Part shown: in pieces, positions 1-13,022 of the stretch
How the letters are laid out: every line of letters starts with the position of its first letter
Numbering within the stretch: position 1 is the first letter of the stretch
Assembly: GCA_030159075.1 (NCBI GenBank)
Contig: BROG01000002.1
Location: 4,557,501-4,621,500, forward strand
DNA length: 64,000 bases
Source: Atrina japonica
Taxonomy: Eukaryota; Mollusca; Bivalvia; Pterioida; Pinnidae
Direction of reading: 5' to 3'
Program-made: the position numbers and the translations under genes
The notes under the pieces: generated by a model
What the model was told of the DNA's origin: nothing
Database searches by the model: none
The model's input: the letters and a program-made list of their open reading frames with translations, nothing else

Positions 1-377
1 TTTGCAAAATCAGTTGTCATTGTCTAACTACAGTTGCATAGAACAAACGTGTGAAGTAATGAAGTTTGAGTTTCAAAAGCATTATAATTTTTTTTTTGAA
101 TTCAAAACTTGTTTAAAATTTGTGATGACAGCTATAAGTAAAGTTCTGTACTTATCAAATACAATGGAACCCCACAATTAAGGCCAACTAACTGACTCAA
201 AGTGTTTTGTTTAATGAGATGGTCTCTTTTGTGAAGTTCTGTACATACATGTATTAAATATTAATCAAAAGACTGGAAATCCATGGTCTGAAATGTGAGG
301 TGGTCTCTTAGGTGAGGTGGTCTTTAATTAGGTGAGGTTCCACTGTACCTTTGAAAAGAAAAAGGAAATGTTCTCAC

Positions 378-509
378 CTGAGGTTGAGCAGCAGCTATTT
401 GTGCTCCCTGTAGAACCTGTATAGGTAAACCTTGAGTCATAACCAGTGGTTGTATCTGCAACTGGTTATCAGCCGCCAGTGCCACCGGCTGTACTTGTAT
501 TTGTTCCAT
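378..509 (-). CDS. First coding exon of a glutamine-rich, transcription-factor-like protein (partial)
   Basis: On the minus strand an ATG at 509 in good context (ACCATGG) opens 44 codons, ending at a donor CAG|GTGAGA (exon end 378, phase 0). The peptide is rich in Q, V, I, P and A, with runs such as QIQVQPVALAADNQ and LPIQVLQGAQIAAAQPQ, the composition of Q-rich activation segments like those of NF-Y subunits or Sp factors. An in-frame TAG lies 11 codons upstream, so the start is well defined. A plausible acceptor (AATCAG|ATG, exon start about 557) would put a short 5' UTR in the same exon. The rest of the gene lies left of the window. The family assignment is a guess from composition; NF-YA or NF-YC are candidates only. 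Confidence 0.5.
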
Positions 510-659
510 GGTTCCAATATAAGTAGGATGGATACTCTAGTGTTCTTTATAATTCATCTGATTGGTTAAAATGAGAAATAAAAATATCAAATTTCTATGA
601 AATAAATTAATTGGATACAGTATACAAATATGTACTTGTAAATTGTCACTTCTGTTTAA

Positions 660-865
660 TTTTCGCCTTTTTCATCTTAAGATGAGGAGAAGAATTGAAA
701 ATGAAAGCAAAATTTTGAAGCTAGATAACTGAAGCACAGACATACATGCAAATTAAGAGACTATGAATGTAAGATGATTTAGGGTGAATTTAAGATGGCT
801 GGAATATGCTTTCTGTCGTAAAAGGGCCAAAATAACAAGGGGCGATATTTTTCAGGTATACGGTA
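660..865. mobile_element. MITE, 'TACTGTATACCTGG' family, copy 1
   Basis: Degenerate copy of a roughly 200-250 bp element present four times in the window. Shared landmarks are TTTTCGCC near the left, GGGTGAATTTAAGATGG in the middle and CAGGTATACGGTA at the right end. The other copies show inverted ends. Confidence 0.5.
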
Positions 866-1032
866 GTTTTACAATATGGTATAATTTTTATCAATCAGAC
901 ATTTTTTTTTAACTCTTTTCTCACTTTCATTTTGTACTGTTGTTTAAAAAAGTTCCTTGGAAATAACTGTTTTATGACAAAATTGACATGAATTATTTAC
1001 AATAACATTGGAAATATTTCATAATTTGTACA

Positions 1033-1097
<65 letters not shown>

Positions 1098-1101
1098 TAT
1101 A
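1033..1101. repeat. (AT)n microsatellite
   Basis: Almost uninterrupted alternating A and T with two AC interruptions. It abuts the left end of the candidate solo LTR. Confidence 0.95.
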
Positions 1102-2233
1102 TGTGACAGTGATGAAATGGTATTATTAAATAAATAAATTAAATTAAACAACTCTGTTTTTTTTAATGTCTAATTATTGATACATGTACACAAAATTAAA
1201 TGTTTGTTTGGTCATGTTTTGTCCAGGTGTGGTAATTGTGTTTTGTCCATGTATGTGTCTTGTGTATGTATTCCCTTCAGGGTATGTCAGTGTGTTGGTC
1301 ACCTGTATGTCTTTGTGTATCAATTAATTAAACCAGGAGTTGGAGATGTTTGTCTTCAGATTTTATATTGGACATTAGTGTTTGTTTTATGGTATTTCAT
1401 TGGTTAATATGTTTCCCGCCGAGTTTTTGAGTTGGGAAAATGTTTCTTTGGTAGTAGACAAAGGACCTGAGTTACAGACAGTCAGACATTTACTATTAAC
1501 ATCTAATATTTGGTAAGTGCATTTATTTACTAATAATCCTAAATTCTAAATTCACTTTAACTTGCTAAAAGTTCAGAATGAGAGATTTTATATTTTTTAA
1601 TATTAAATTACAAAGTAATCGAAAGAGTTAAAGAAAAATACATATTTTGAAGACCAGAGAAAGTAATTATATTTTCATGCTGAAATTTAATTCAGATTAG
1701 TAATTTAACCTATAGATTTGGTATATACATTTTACTTATACTTGAAATTGTACTTTTACAGAATGGTATATTATAAACCATATGAAATAAGGGAATTGTT
1801 TGTTTTACCTTACTCGGTCCCATAGACGGGTAAGAATCATTTGTATATATATTCTGAAAATAATTGATAAGTTTTTGTATCATATAGAAACTATATAATT
1901 ATATATCATAATTATAAGCGAAGAATATTTATGTTTTTTGTATTTTTGAATTATCTCCCTTTGAAACAATTTCATTTAATTGTATCAGTTTTTGTAAATT
2001 ATGTACAAGTGGAAATTGACTAAGATATTTCTATGAAACTGCTTGTATTATTTTATATGTGTTTTAATCTATATGTTTTGTGTATTTACTATTGTTACAT
2101 TGTTATTTTCAGGGTTAAATCATTAAATCATTAAACCATCAAACCATTATCTAAACAAGCAAATAAAATACGTCTGAACCTTAACAGTGGTTTATGTAGT
2201 TATTTGACATTAAAGGAACATAACCCTGTTACA
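1102..2233. mobile_element. Candidate solo LTR (about 1.13 kb)
   Basis: The segment begins TGTGACAG and ends CTGTTACA, a near-perfect inverted TG...CA terminal pair typical of LTRs. It is flanked by TATA on both sides, but that lies in AT repeats and so proves little. Inside are a compositionally distinct GT-rich left half and an AATAAA (about 2163) shortly before the right end, as expected of a U3-R-U5 arrangement. There is no gag/pol coding and no second LTR nearby, so if this is an LTR it is a solo remnant. Confidence 0.45.
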
Positions 2234-2385
2234 TATATATATGTAAGATATTAAAATATTAATCTATGAGACGATTTACAGAGTGAATAAGTTTAAATAA
2301 AGTTTCTTTTATAACTGTATCAGGTTATGATAAATTCATAAATACTTGTAAATGATATTATACATGTATAAGATGTTCTATAAAC

Positions 2386-2762
2386 TTAAAGGGGCATTAG
2401 CTGTATTTTTTTTTCAAAATTTGTTTCTTCCTGTTTTACAACTTAGATTGATATACAATAACAAAAAAAGAAATATACACAGGCATAACAATTCTTGAAT
2501 TCCTATATATTTTGTCAACATTATTTGAGAAACCCAGGTTTGGCACTTTTTTACTTGCAATTGATTAATAACTCAACCTTACTATTTGTATATGAAATAT
2601 GACATTGGACCTGACCTTATTTTCACAAAATATATAGGAATATAAGATTTGGTATGCCCGTGTATAGCTCTTATTTGTTATTGTACATCAAGTACAAGAA
2701 GTAAAAGTAGAAAAAAACAAAATTTTTTTTTTTTTTGGTAAATACAGCTAGTGCCCCTTTAA
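2386..2762. mobile_element. Foldback MITE, about 377 bp
   Basis: The left end TTAAAGGGGCATTAGCTGTA is matched by the reverse complement of the right end (TACAGCTAGTGCCCCTTTAA). Similarity continues inward for about 100 bp on each side. No coding capacity is seen. Confidence 0.8.
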
Positions 2763-2796
2763 CGGAATATTTTACCAATGTAGGTACCACATTAAT

Positions 2797-2882
2797 TCAT
2801 CAACCTCTGAAAAATAATGGACTCTTCTCAAAATCAATGACTTAGACCAGTCCAAATCTGTCTTTAGGGGTGAATGGGTTAA
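2797..2882. mobile_element. Mini-MITE, about 90 bp, copy 1
   Basis: Member of a very short dispersed family with ends resembling TTAACTCATCAACCCCT and AGGGGTGAATGGGTTAA, which are imperfect inverted repeats. The core contains GACTCTTCT and TTAGACCAGTCC. Confidence 0.7.
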
Positions 2883-3390
2883 AAAATTTATACCTAGTGA
2901 TTATATTTACCTATTGACCACCATATTACTATTTATTTTGTATATGGTGGCCACCAAATTATTTATCTAGCAGCCACAACTGTTTTTTCATTATTTTGTA
3001 TTGTATTTCATTTTGTATTTACAGATATATACTTGTAGCCTTGTTTTAAACAGAGGTACCAGCCCTTTCAATAGAAGCTGATAACCGACAAATTCTGTCT
3101 GCTATTTTCATGAAAAGCAAATGTAGTAGATGCCTACTTCGCAATCTATACACAAAATTCAGGTATACCTTTTTCCTGGCTACTTTACATAACTCGTCTC
3201 CTACTCCAAAAACTACTGAAAGGGCTGCATTACCATAGAAATTCTGTACATGTCCTGTACAGATCTAATCATATTCATAGACAAAGGTACCTTTTTGAAA
3301 ATGGATATTTAACCAGAAAAAGCAGAAAGGTGAGTTTGGGGTACTTTATGTATGCTTCAGGGATACTGAATGCTTTTTCCATAAAATGCT

Positions 3391-3735
3391 ACTGCTTGCA
3401 GTGATATAGTGGTAGGACAATCGACTCGCAAGCAGAAGGTCCCAGAACCGATTCCTGGTACTTGGTTACACCAAAGACTTTAAAAGTGATAGTAACTGTT
3501 CCTTTGCTAAGTACTCGTCGTATGAAGTGAAAGTCGCAGGTCTTTTGGATGAGACTTAAAACCCAGGTCAACTGTCATAAAGGGCATGACACATGAAAGA
3601 ACGCTCACTGCATTGGCGCTCAGTCCATTGCACGTCAGGTCAAAATTTGTAGCACCTCCCCAGATGCTGATGACATCTCCATATAAGTAAAAATTCTGAC
3701 TTGGTTGTAAAATAACAATTAAATAAAACATTAAA
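3391..3735 (+). mobile_element. tRNA-derived SINE, family A
   Basis: A tRNA-like head carries an A-box-like ATAGTGGTAGGAC and a B-box-like region near CCGATTCC. It is followed by a conserved body with GGTCAAAATTTGTAGC and CATCTCCATATAAGT, and an A-rich tail. The same body occurs at 58264-58570 (+) and 55155-55440 (-). The head is a retroposon promoter, not a functional tRNA gene. Confidence 0.75.
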
Positions 3736-3889
3736 ATTTCATGCTATCTATCACACTAGGTATAAATATATCATACATTATGGCCTTACCTTGCTGAAAT
3801 GTCTCTAGCTCATTTTTTCTCTTTATACATACTGTGTACACACATTGTATACCTGTTAAATAAATGCAATACAGAGGTTTCTTACATGT

Positions 3890-3981
3890 AACTCATCAAC
3901 CCCTGAAAAACAATGGACTCTTATGTAAATCAATCACACAGACCAAGCCAAAAGTGTCTTTAGGGGTGAATGAATTAAAAG
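3890..3981. mobile_element. Mini-MITE, about 90 bp, copy 2
   Basis: Same family as at 2797: ACTCATCAACCCCTGAAAAA at the left, TCTTTAGGGGTGAATG at the right. Confidence 0.7.
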
Positions 3982-4119
3982 GCGATCATTTGATATCACA
4001 TACATTTTGTACACTAAATAGATAACTTAACTTAATGAGTTAATCTACAGAGTTTAACCTGGAACCTGTCTTGTAAGAACACAATGTCGTCTTGCAAGAC
4101 CACACTCTAAAAACCACTT

Positions 4120-5036
4120 GTAAATTAGATTGTAAAACCACGTGTTATTTTCATTGTAAAACCACTTGTTAGTTACATTGTAAAACCACTTGTTAGTTAC
4201 ATTGTAAAACCACTTGTTAGTTACATTGTAAAACCACTTGTTAGTTACAATGTAAAACCACTTGTTAGTTACACTGAAAAATCATGTGTTAGTTACATTG
4301 CAAAACCACTTGTTAGTTACATTGTAAAACCACTTGTTAATTATATTGTAAAACCACTTGTTAGTTACATTGTAAAACCACTTGTTAGTTACATTGTAAA
4401 TCCATGTGTTAGTTACATTGTAAAATAGTGTGTTAGTTACATTGTAAAACCACTTGTTAGTTACATTGTGAAAACCATGTGTCAGTTACATTGTAAAACC
4501 ACTTGTTAGTTACACTGTAAAACCACTTGTTAGTTACAATGTAAAACCACTTGTTAGTTACACTGAAAAACCACTTGTTAGTTACATTGCAAAACCACTT
4601 GTAAGTTACATTGTAAATCCATGTGTTAGTTACATTGTAAAATAGTGTTATTTACATTGTAAAACCACTTGTTAGTTACATTGTAAAACCACTTGTTAAT
4701 TATATTGTAAAACCACTTGTTAGTTACATTGTAAAACCACTTGTTAGTTACATTGTAAATCCATGTGTTAGTTACATTGTAAAATAGTGTGTTATTTACA
4801 TTGTAAAACCACTTGTTAGTTACATTGTAAAACCACATGTTAGTTACATTGTAAAACCACTTGTTAGTTACATTGTAAAACCACTTGTTCGTTACATTGT
4901 AAAACCATATGTTAGTTACATTGTAAAAACATTTGTTAGTTACACTGAAAAACCATGTGTTAGTTACATTGTATGAGTTACATTGTAAAACCATGTGTTA
5001 GTTACATTGTAAAAACATTTGTTAGTTACATTGCAG
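4120..5036. repeat. 24-bp minisatellite, about 38 copies
   Basis: Tandem copies of a 24-bp unit close to GTTAGTTACATTGTAAAACC plus ACTT, with point variants such as CATGTG for CACTTG. Because 24 is a multiple of three, the minus strand is open over long stretches and reads as a degenerate octapeptide repeat. There is no sign that it is translated. Confidence 0.95.
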
Positions 5037-5899
5037 TTGGTTATTGTTTTACACCAATTTCAATGATATTTCAGACTTTATATCGAGGCAGAAAACCACA
5101 TGTTCAGGAGGACTCAATATAAATTTCTTTTGGGAAACCCCCTCTCTTGAAAGAGCACATTTCAGTGGCAGATGGGGGTGGTCTTTCAAGACAGGTTCTA
5201 CTACATGTAGATACATATTAAGTATCATTTTAAACTCTGTAAATTATGAAACAAGTGTATGGTTGAAGGTAATATTGAATGATATGTAATCAATGTCTCA
5301 ACCCACCCACCATACATACATGAAACATCATAAAATTGTTGACCTGCTCTTATCATGCATATCAACTAGAAAATCATATATTTCAATTAGCTCAGCAACA
5401 AAACTCTCATTACTGTCAATGGAAGGTCCAGGACTGAAATCTTTGACAGTCACCAGACTGCAGGGTTCAAAATAAGCAAAAGTCCGCCAGTCTGTGACCA
5501 CAGTAACTTTTGCAGAGGACTGCTATGTAACTAGTCACGGTCGTGCTTCAGCTAGTTCAATTGACTAGTAGAAAATATGTATTAACATTACAGTATAAAC
5601 AAAAATTGTGCAATGATTGATGTAAGTATGCATAGTGAACACCAGAATTACCATATCATCAGCTCCTTTATTTTATCTTTTATTTTTTTCTCAACTCAAA
5701 CTAACATAATCATATAACTTTGCTTTGACCCATGTAAATATAAAAACACAATAATAGATAACTTACTAAAACTACCAATTCAGTAATTCTGGTACCAATA
5801 TATATGATATATATTGTTGAGTGTTTGATACACTTATAAAACCAACAACAAAAATTTGCAATGGAAAAAGGTGAAAACAGGATTTAAAATTCTCTTCCA

Positions 5900-6510
5900 G
5901 ACTTACCAACCTTGAAAAATGTCCATGGGGGAGATTTTTCAATCTCATGGGGGAGACTTAATTTTAGTAAGAATTAATAGAAAAAAAATATATTTTTCAT
6001 GGGGGGAGATATTCTCTTGAAGAAATTATCAAAATTTTACACCAAAAATAGGGAGTCTCCCAATTTATTGCCGAGACTTTGGGTCCTTTTTACAAAAGTT
6101 CTGAAGTCCTAAATCCTAAATCTTAGTCCTAATTGTCATGGGACTGACCAATCAGCCATGCATGCCCATGGACGTTGTGACTAAAAGTTAGGATTTAGGA
6201 CTTTGGACCTTTCGCAAAACAGACTCCTGGCAAGTATGCTCTTCTTCACATAAACTGATAAAGATCCAGATTGTAGTTTGTATTTAGCATATCAAAGCAT
6301 TTGTTATAAATAATTAAATACAGACTTGTCAACCTTGAAAAATTTTCATGGGGAGATTTTTCAATCTTATGGGGGAGACTTAAAATTTTAGTAACAATTA
6401 ATAGTAAAATTTCATACGACAGATATGCATTTTTCTTGAAGAAATCATCAAAACTTTACATCAAAAATAGTGAGTTTCCCTATTTTGGCGGGAGACTTGG
6501 CAAGTATGTA
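5900..6510. repeat. Duplicated GGGGGAGA element, left copy split by a foldback MITE
   Basis: Two related segments (about 5900-6240 and 6325-6510) share CCTTGAAAAAT, CATGGGGGAGA and GGCAAGTATG. In the left copy the end is interrupted at about 6077-6227 by an insert whose arms are inverted: AGTCCTAAATCCTAAATC at the left and TTAGGATTTAGGACTTTGG at the right. This shows nested insertion. Confidence 0.65.
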
Positions 6511-6682
6511 AATAGATATATTCATAATATTGTGGTTTTTTAAATCTATAATTAGAGAGCAATATATCTTTTCAATAGACCCTAAATAATATAGAACTAC
6601 AAGAATTTTTTTTTCATAATTTCACTTACTTACATGTAGATCTAGGTTTCTCTTTTATTAGATCTACATGTAGGCCTATACT

Positions 6683-6773
6683 AATTTCTGTGGAAACGAT
6701 GGGTAAAATCAGGGAATTTTATATCGGACATACAAAATTCTCTGATTTTACCCAGTGCGTTTCCACAGAAATT
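6683..6773. mobile_element. Short near-perfect hairpin (MITE-like)
   Basis: AATTTCTGTGGAAACG and GGTAAAATCAG on the left are repeated as reverse complement (CTGATTTTACC, CGTTTCCACAGAAATT) on the right, with a loop of about 15 bases. No coding is seen. Confidence 0.75.
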
Positions 6774-7449
6774 ACATGTATAACATTATATACATGCATT
6801 TAATTATCTTAAGAATTTTGGAAGTGTCTGGTCATACATATCTAGATTTTTTAATGGTATAGTTGGATAAAAGTTACTGGCAAATTAGAATTTAGAGTAT
6901 CAGTAAATCTGCATAAACACGTGACTAAAATTTGAATAAACATGAAATGATGAATATGCACACTGATCGATCTACCGGTGGGTCTAACTTAGATACAGAT
7001 CTAGTATTTTTTTTTATGCTGATCAAATTATTTCAAAATTCTTGTTTAAAATGAAACAAGGAGAAAGGAGAGATCTGCTAGGACTCTGACAAAAAAAATT
7101 ATTTTCCCGGCAAATTAAAGACAACAGTCAGTTGTTGGTGTAAAAATCGATATTGAGCATCGACTGTAAATTCTCTTCTCCAAATAAAGTGATAGATGTA
7201 ATTATTTCAAACAGATCTGTATATATTTATATCTATTATAATTAGAATCTCTAGATATGTCAAAAGTCCTTTACAACCTAAACCCAATGGACGGTAAAAA
7301 AGAAACCTTTTCCGTCCTAGTTGAATAATAATTATCATAATATTGGCTGTTTGCCACAGACAATGCAAATACTTCTTTTTTTTTTACATTTTTGCAACAT
7401 TTTCAACCTTTTCATAATAATGTCATTCATAAACTGTTGACTTTATATT

Positions 7450-7908
7450 TACAAGTTAAAGGGTGTTGTTTTTAATAAGTTAGCGACTTACATTGGGTCC
7501 AATAGTTGCCCTTTTCCGTGGTGATTGGCTAGGGAAATTAAACCTCGCTGGACAACGAATCATGGCCTAATCCACGGTCGGAGACGACGCCATTGGTGTA
7601 GATCAAATTTCAAGGGACTTCCCACGAGCACAATTACCTGTTTGGGTTATTTTTACATTAATTAGAGCGAATTTTTCCAGTTCGTGAAATTCTGTACTAC
7701 AATTTTTCCTTAATGTATTGATTTTAATATAACAAACAAGATTTGAATTGCCTCGGTGAGATATACATTCCTAAATTTTTATTACATTCGGGAGGGTGTT
7801 TTTCTCTTGTAACAGCGGTACTCTGAGGTCAAACAGTGGATTCGTCTATCGATTAATGATGTGTCATGTGACTCACGTCAATTTCACACAGTTTAGCGAG
7901 TAGTAAAC
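7450..7908 (+). promoter_or_regulatory. Probable SERGEF promoter and 5' UTR region
   Basis: The 450 bases before the SERGEF start codon have fewer repeats than their surroundings and hold two inverted CCAAT cores (ATTGG at about 7524 and 7585). I see no clear TATA box. The transcription start cannot be placed from sequence alone. Confidence 0.3.
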
Positions 7909-7965
7909 ATGGCATACGAGTGTGTAGATATAGTGGGCAGGGCCAACTACATCGCCTATTCATGG
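7909..7965 (+). CDS. SERGEF: SERGEF exon 1 (residues 1-19)
   Basis: Start codon in context AAACATGG. It encodes a 17-residue leader plus the first SW of blade 1. Donor TGG|GTAAGA, phase 0, so intron 1 cuts the WG signature itself. Confidence 0.9.
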
Positions 7966-10900
7966 GTAAGACAGTTTGCCACCGTAAATGTCTTTGTCAG
8001 TCGTTGAAATCAACCAGATTGTGATCTAGAATGGCTACTACTTTAACCATCGGCTTTGAATTGTCGTCTCTTTAGCATTTGAATGTAATTTCAAATTTGC
8101 ACACAAAGTCATAAATCTATTTAGGTCGGCTGTATATAAATAGATCACTTTCGTCGACGTTCAGGCACGTGTATCCGTGTTTTTATAAACAGTTGTATGA
8201 CCTCATTATTATAAACACAAAGCTATCGGTTAATAACGTAAGGCCGCAAATAAAAAGAGCACGACTGTAGCCTAACTGTATTCTGAAAGTCCGTTCAAAT
8301 GTCAGATGTAATAGTAACACGTTCTCTCTCTCTCTCGCTCTCTCTCTCTTTCTCTCTCCATTTTGACGTGGTGAATATCCCTGTGGTTATAAATCAACAT
8401 ATCAAGGTGTCAACCTTAACCTCATCAAAAAGACAGTATTTGTTTAACACCACTGTTAACTTTAAATTTATATTCTCGTGTATGTAGATCTAACCATTTT
8501 TGTATTGCCATATTATTAAGATTCTTTTTATATAAAAATTCTATTAACCTTACCAGAATCATTAGAAAAATCGATTTTTAAAAAGTTCACATTAACAGCT
8601 ATACTATGGCTCAAATGTCAAGAAGTAACGCATCCTTTTCAGGGAAATACTCATTTTAGGGAAATAGTAAGTTTTAATAATTACTTTTATGTAAAAAGAA
8701 AAAAAAAAGTAGAGGTAAAACACCGTATTCTACCCAATAAACACCAATGTACAGTACCTATGAGAGCTTGTCCCCCATAGTTCAGATAATTCACCTTGTT
8801 TACACACAATCAAGAATCTTTTCTAGCCAGTTGACAAGGAAATGTGGACCAGAAAGATGTACGTTTCCCTGTTGGGTCAAATAAGGTACTAATAATGATA
8901 TATAATGATTATATTTTCAGGGTGCCAACAGTTATGGCCAGTTAGCACAAGGAAATAATGATGATCTACTGCTGCCAAGGGAGATAATACCTTTCAATAT
9001 TTCTGACTTGAAAATAATCACTGGTGGTGGCGGCCATTCTTTGACAATTTCAGGTACTTGTAGTATAACTAGTATCGTAGTGCATGCCTTACCCATAAAT
9101 AATCAATCCCCAATCAGTGAACCGGCATGGGAGAGGTGTGGGGAGGGCAGGGACTGTAGATTTTGTCCGAGTGACAGTCTGTATTTCAGTCATGCCATTT
9201 TTATGTATATTTATATTTATAAATCTATATTTGTTAACCCATTGATTAACCCCTGAAGTCACATTTAGACCTGCCTATATCAAAGAATGGTTAAGTCCAT
9301 TGTCAGAATTTAGGGGTGTATGATTTAAAATCAAAATTTTATAATAATTTTACACACAATACGAACTTGTTCACTTCTGAATTATGACAGTAGACCCTAC
9401 TATCTATTGATTTCGTTGAGTCTAAAGTAACCACAGGGGTTAATGAGTTAATCAGTACTCTTAGAATGTTTGTTTATGATAGAGATGTACACCAATACAG
9501 GTATATCAAATCATTGTCACTAGTATTTACAATTTTGTATGTGTATGTCTACAGAGAGAATCTGTCTCAGGAGACAACCTTTCCATCTGCCATTAAATTG
9601 TGATCTTTAAAAGGCAGCTGGTTTCTTAGGAGACTTAAGTTCTATTTCAAGAATGATTTAACAAATTGGTTTTTGAATCTGGTCTTTCATGATACTGGTC
9701 TTTCAAGATTGGTGGGTTTCATGACAGTGGACTTACAAGACAGGTGGTCATCTATGACAGTAGTCTTTCAAGACAGGTGATCTTTGACGACAGTTGTCTT
9801 ACAAGACAGGTGGTCTGGTCAGGTGGAAGGGGTACATGAACCAGTTTTCAGTGGTATATATAAAAACAACAACAACAAAAGTTATGTATAAAAACAAATA
9901 AACAAGTAAACAAAAGAAAAAATGTTTGAGTTTCACCTGTAACTAATATTAAGTACTTAACATAACAATGCAGATACAGTCAAACCTTTCCAAAAGGGGT
10001 CCACTCAAGGGAGTAGACTACATCTAAGTAGCTATTATATGCAGATGACCGTTAAAAAGGTTTATTCATTATAAAAAAATGTTAACAAATATTATGTTTG
10101 AATGGCTTTATAGTCAGGTGCCCTTTATACAGAGATGGCCTTTAATGCAAGCTTGACTAGTTTTCTCCAAGTTGTTTTGTTGAAACACCCCTGAATTATG
10201 ACAGTAGACGATGCTATTTATTGATCTGGGTGAGTCTAATTGTGACCACAGGGGTTGATATGTTAAAGATTCATAATTAACCATTGACAAACTCTATAGC
10301 TCAGATTATTTTCAGAATTTTACAAAACAGTTGGAAAGATGACAGGATTAGGATCATAGGCGGTATAACAAACTGCCAAAATCTCACGGTAAAACCAAGT
10401 GTGCCCCTTTGGTCCAAAATTCTGTCGACAGATCACATACCATTTTGATATTTCCTACATTTTCTGTTCAACAGAGTCAGGAAAACTGTATGTATGTGGA
10501 TCAAACAGCAAAGGTCAGCTTGGAATTGGGACTAAAGAAGACGTAAAAACCTGGACAGAAGTACAGTATTGGAAAGGAAAGTTTGTCACCAAGGCCGTCG
10601 GAGGATGGGATTTTACACTTATACTGACAAGTAAGAGATAACGGTGTCACAGTATATACAATACAGTGAAATCTCAATATTAAGACCACCTACATGTAAC
10701 TGACGGACTCAAAATGGTCTGATTTGTGAGGTGGTCTCTTAAGTGAGGTTCTGTACTTATTAGATATTAATCAAGAGACTGAAAACTTGTGGTCTGAAAT
10801 GTGAGGTTGTCTTTAGGTGAGGTTCCGCTGTATAAGAAAAAAAAAACTTGTTTAAGATGCTTATGTAACAGATTGTTACAGTGGAACCTGTCTTGAGAGA

Positions 10901-12939
10901 CCACTATCTGCCAATCAAATGTGGTCTCTCAAAACAATCTGTGAGAGTACATTTTGGGAGAAATTTTCCCATACCAACCTCAGCCTTCCATGGTGACAAT
11001 CAGTGGTAAGATTATGCTGCAGCCTGTACAGTGCATACTATTAGTATTATGATACTAGGCGTTTATGAATATTCAAAGGGTACTCTGTAGACAGGTGGTT
11101 GGAGCATCAGTGGGGTCATTCCTCATCCCTTAATTTCAGGAATCTTCAGTAATCTCAAAAACCATTGAGATCCCCACCCCTAAGCCACATATTTTCTTAT
11201 CACCCATGACAAGGGAAATTATATGGTGGTATAAGGTGGTTCCCAGGGTCATATCCCCACCCCTTATTTTAGAAATGTTCAGTTACCTAAAAAATACATG
11301 TAGTTGAGATCTCCACCCCTAAACCTATATTTTCTTGTTACACATGATAAGACAAGTTTCAGAGTGAAATTACCAAGTATCCCCAGGTCCATTCCTGATT
11401 CCCTTCCCCATATTTTTTGAAAATTTTAATTAGTCAGAGATGATTTAATGTGCCGTGTGACTACTCAAAGCCCTTGTCATATGCAAATCTTAAAGTGCAC
11501 ACCAAACGTTATATATTACTTTGCAAAAACAGTTTAGAGTTTGATGCAAAAATGCTTTTTTTAAAAATTTGAAATCAATCCAACATTCGGGAGATATAAT
11601 CCGATAAAAATTGTTGCTTTTTTTACCTGCCGGAAATTCAATCAAGAGAAAAAACTGAAAATTCTAATGGTTGTGACATCATACAAGGAACACCCCGTAC
11701 AATTGCCATTGGTGGGTATAGAGAAAGTGGGCAAGTTTCTAGTCCAGAATTCAGTTTGGAAGATGCTTTTTATACACAATCCTGAAATGACAATGAATGA
11801 AATTCTCATGATAATTACAAAATGTTTAATATTTCATTTACAATAAATATGATTAATTCAGCAGAGAAGTATGTGCTAAAATATTTCTTTATTATCACTG
11901 CTGTGTATAGAAATACTAATGTCTGGTGTTCCCCTTCTAGTTGGCTGTTGTGTACACTACCCCTGTTCCCCCTCTAGTTGGCTGTTGTGTACAATACCCC
12001 TGTTCCCCTCTAGTTGGCTGTTGTGTACACTACCCCTGTTCCCCCTCTAGTTGGCTGTTGTGTACAATACCCCTGTTCCCCTCTAGTTGGCTGTTGTGTA
12101 CAATACCCCTGTTCCCCTCTAGTTGGCTGTTGTGTACACTACCCCTGTTCCCCCTCTAGTTGGCTGTTGTCTGAAATACCCTGTTCCCCCTCTAGTTGGC
12201 TGTTATGTACAATACCCCTGTTCCCCTCTAGTTGGCTGTTGTGTACACTACTCCTGTTCCCCCTCTAGTTGGCTGTTGTGTACAATACCCCTGTTCCCCC
12301 TCTAGTTGGCTGTTATGTACAATACCCCTGTTCCCCTCTAGTTGGCTGTTGTGTACACTACTCCTGTTCCCCCTCTAGTTGGCTGTTGTGTACAATACCC
12401 CTGTTCCCCCTCTAGTTGGCTGTTATGTACAATACCCCTGTTCCCCTCTAGTTGGCTGTTGTGTACACTACTCCTGTTCCCCCTCTAGTTGGCTGTTGTT
12501 TACAATACCCCTGTTCCCCCTCTAGTTGGCTGTTGTGTACAATACCCTGTAAACATCGACTCTCAGAGGTTGTGATTTTGGCACCTTCATCTTTTAATCC
12601 CCATTGATGATGGGGAATCATTTAACTTACAATGAGACAACACCTAAAAGCATTAGATTTAGAATTGTGGACATTTGTAAATAAACTTATTATCAATAGA
12701 AATTCCGAACCTGAGGCATGTTAAAATAAATATGTGACAATTCTTTTTCATGCTTTTGAGAAATGTATGGATATTTTTACAAATGTGTGTTGAAGATTAA
12801 TTAATGATAGGCCCCTATTGATAACTAAAAATATTAAATGAAACAAGAACATAAGTCTCCTAAAATTCAAAATATCGCCATGTAAAGAGTCAGTAAAATC
12901 GGCAATAAATTAACAACATTTGAAAACCTACATATTTTT

Positions 12940-13022
<83 letters not shown>

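Noticed and set aside
4626..4994. 122-codon minus-strand ORF
   Set aside because: It is a reading of the 24-bp minisatellite, whose period is a multiple of three. No splice or start context.
11941..12305. Three overlapping plus-strand ORFs encoding SSWLLCTIPLFP-type repeats
   Set aside because: They arise from the 36/37-bp minisatellite in three frames, not from a gene.
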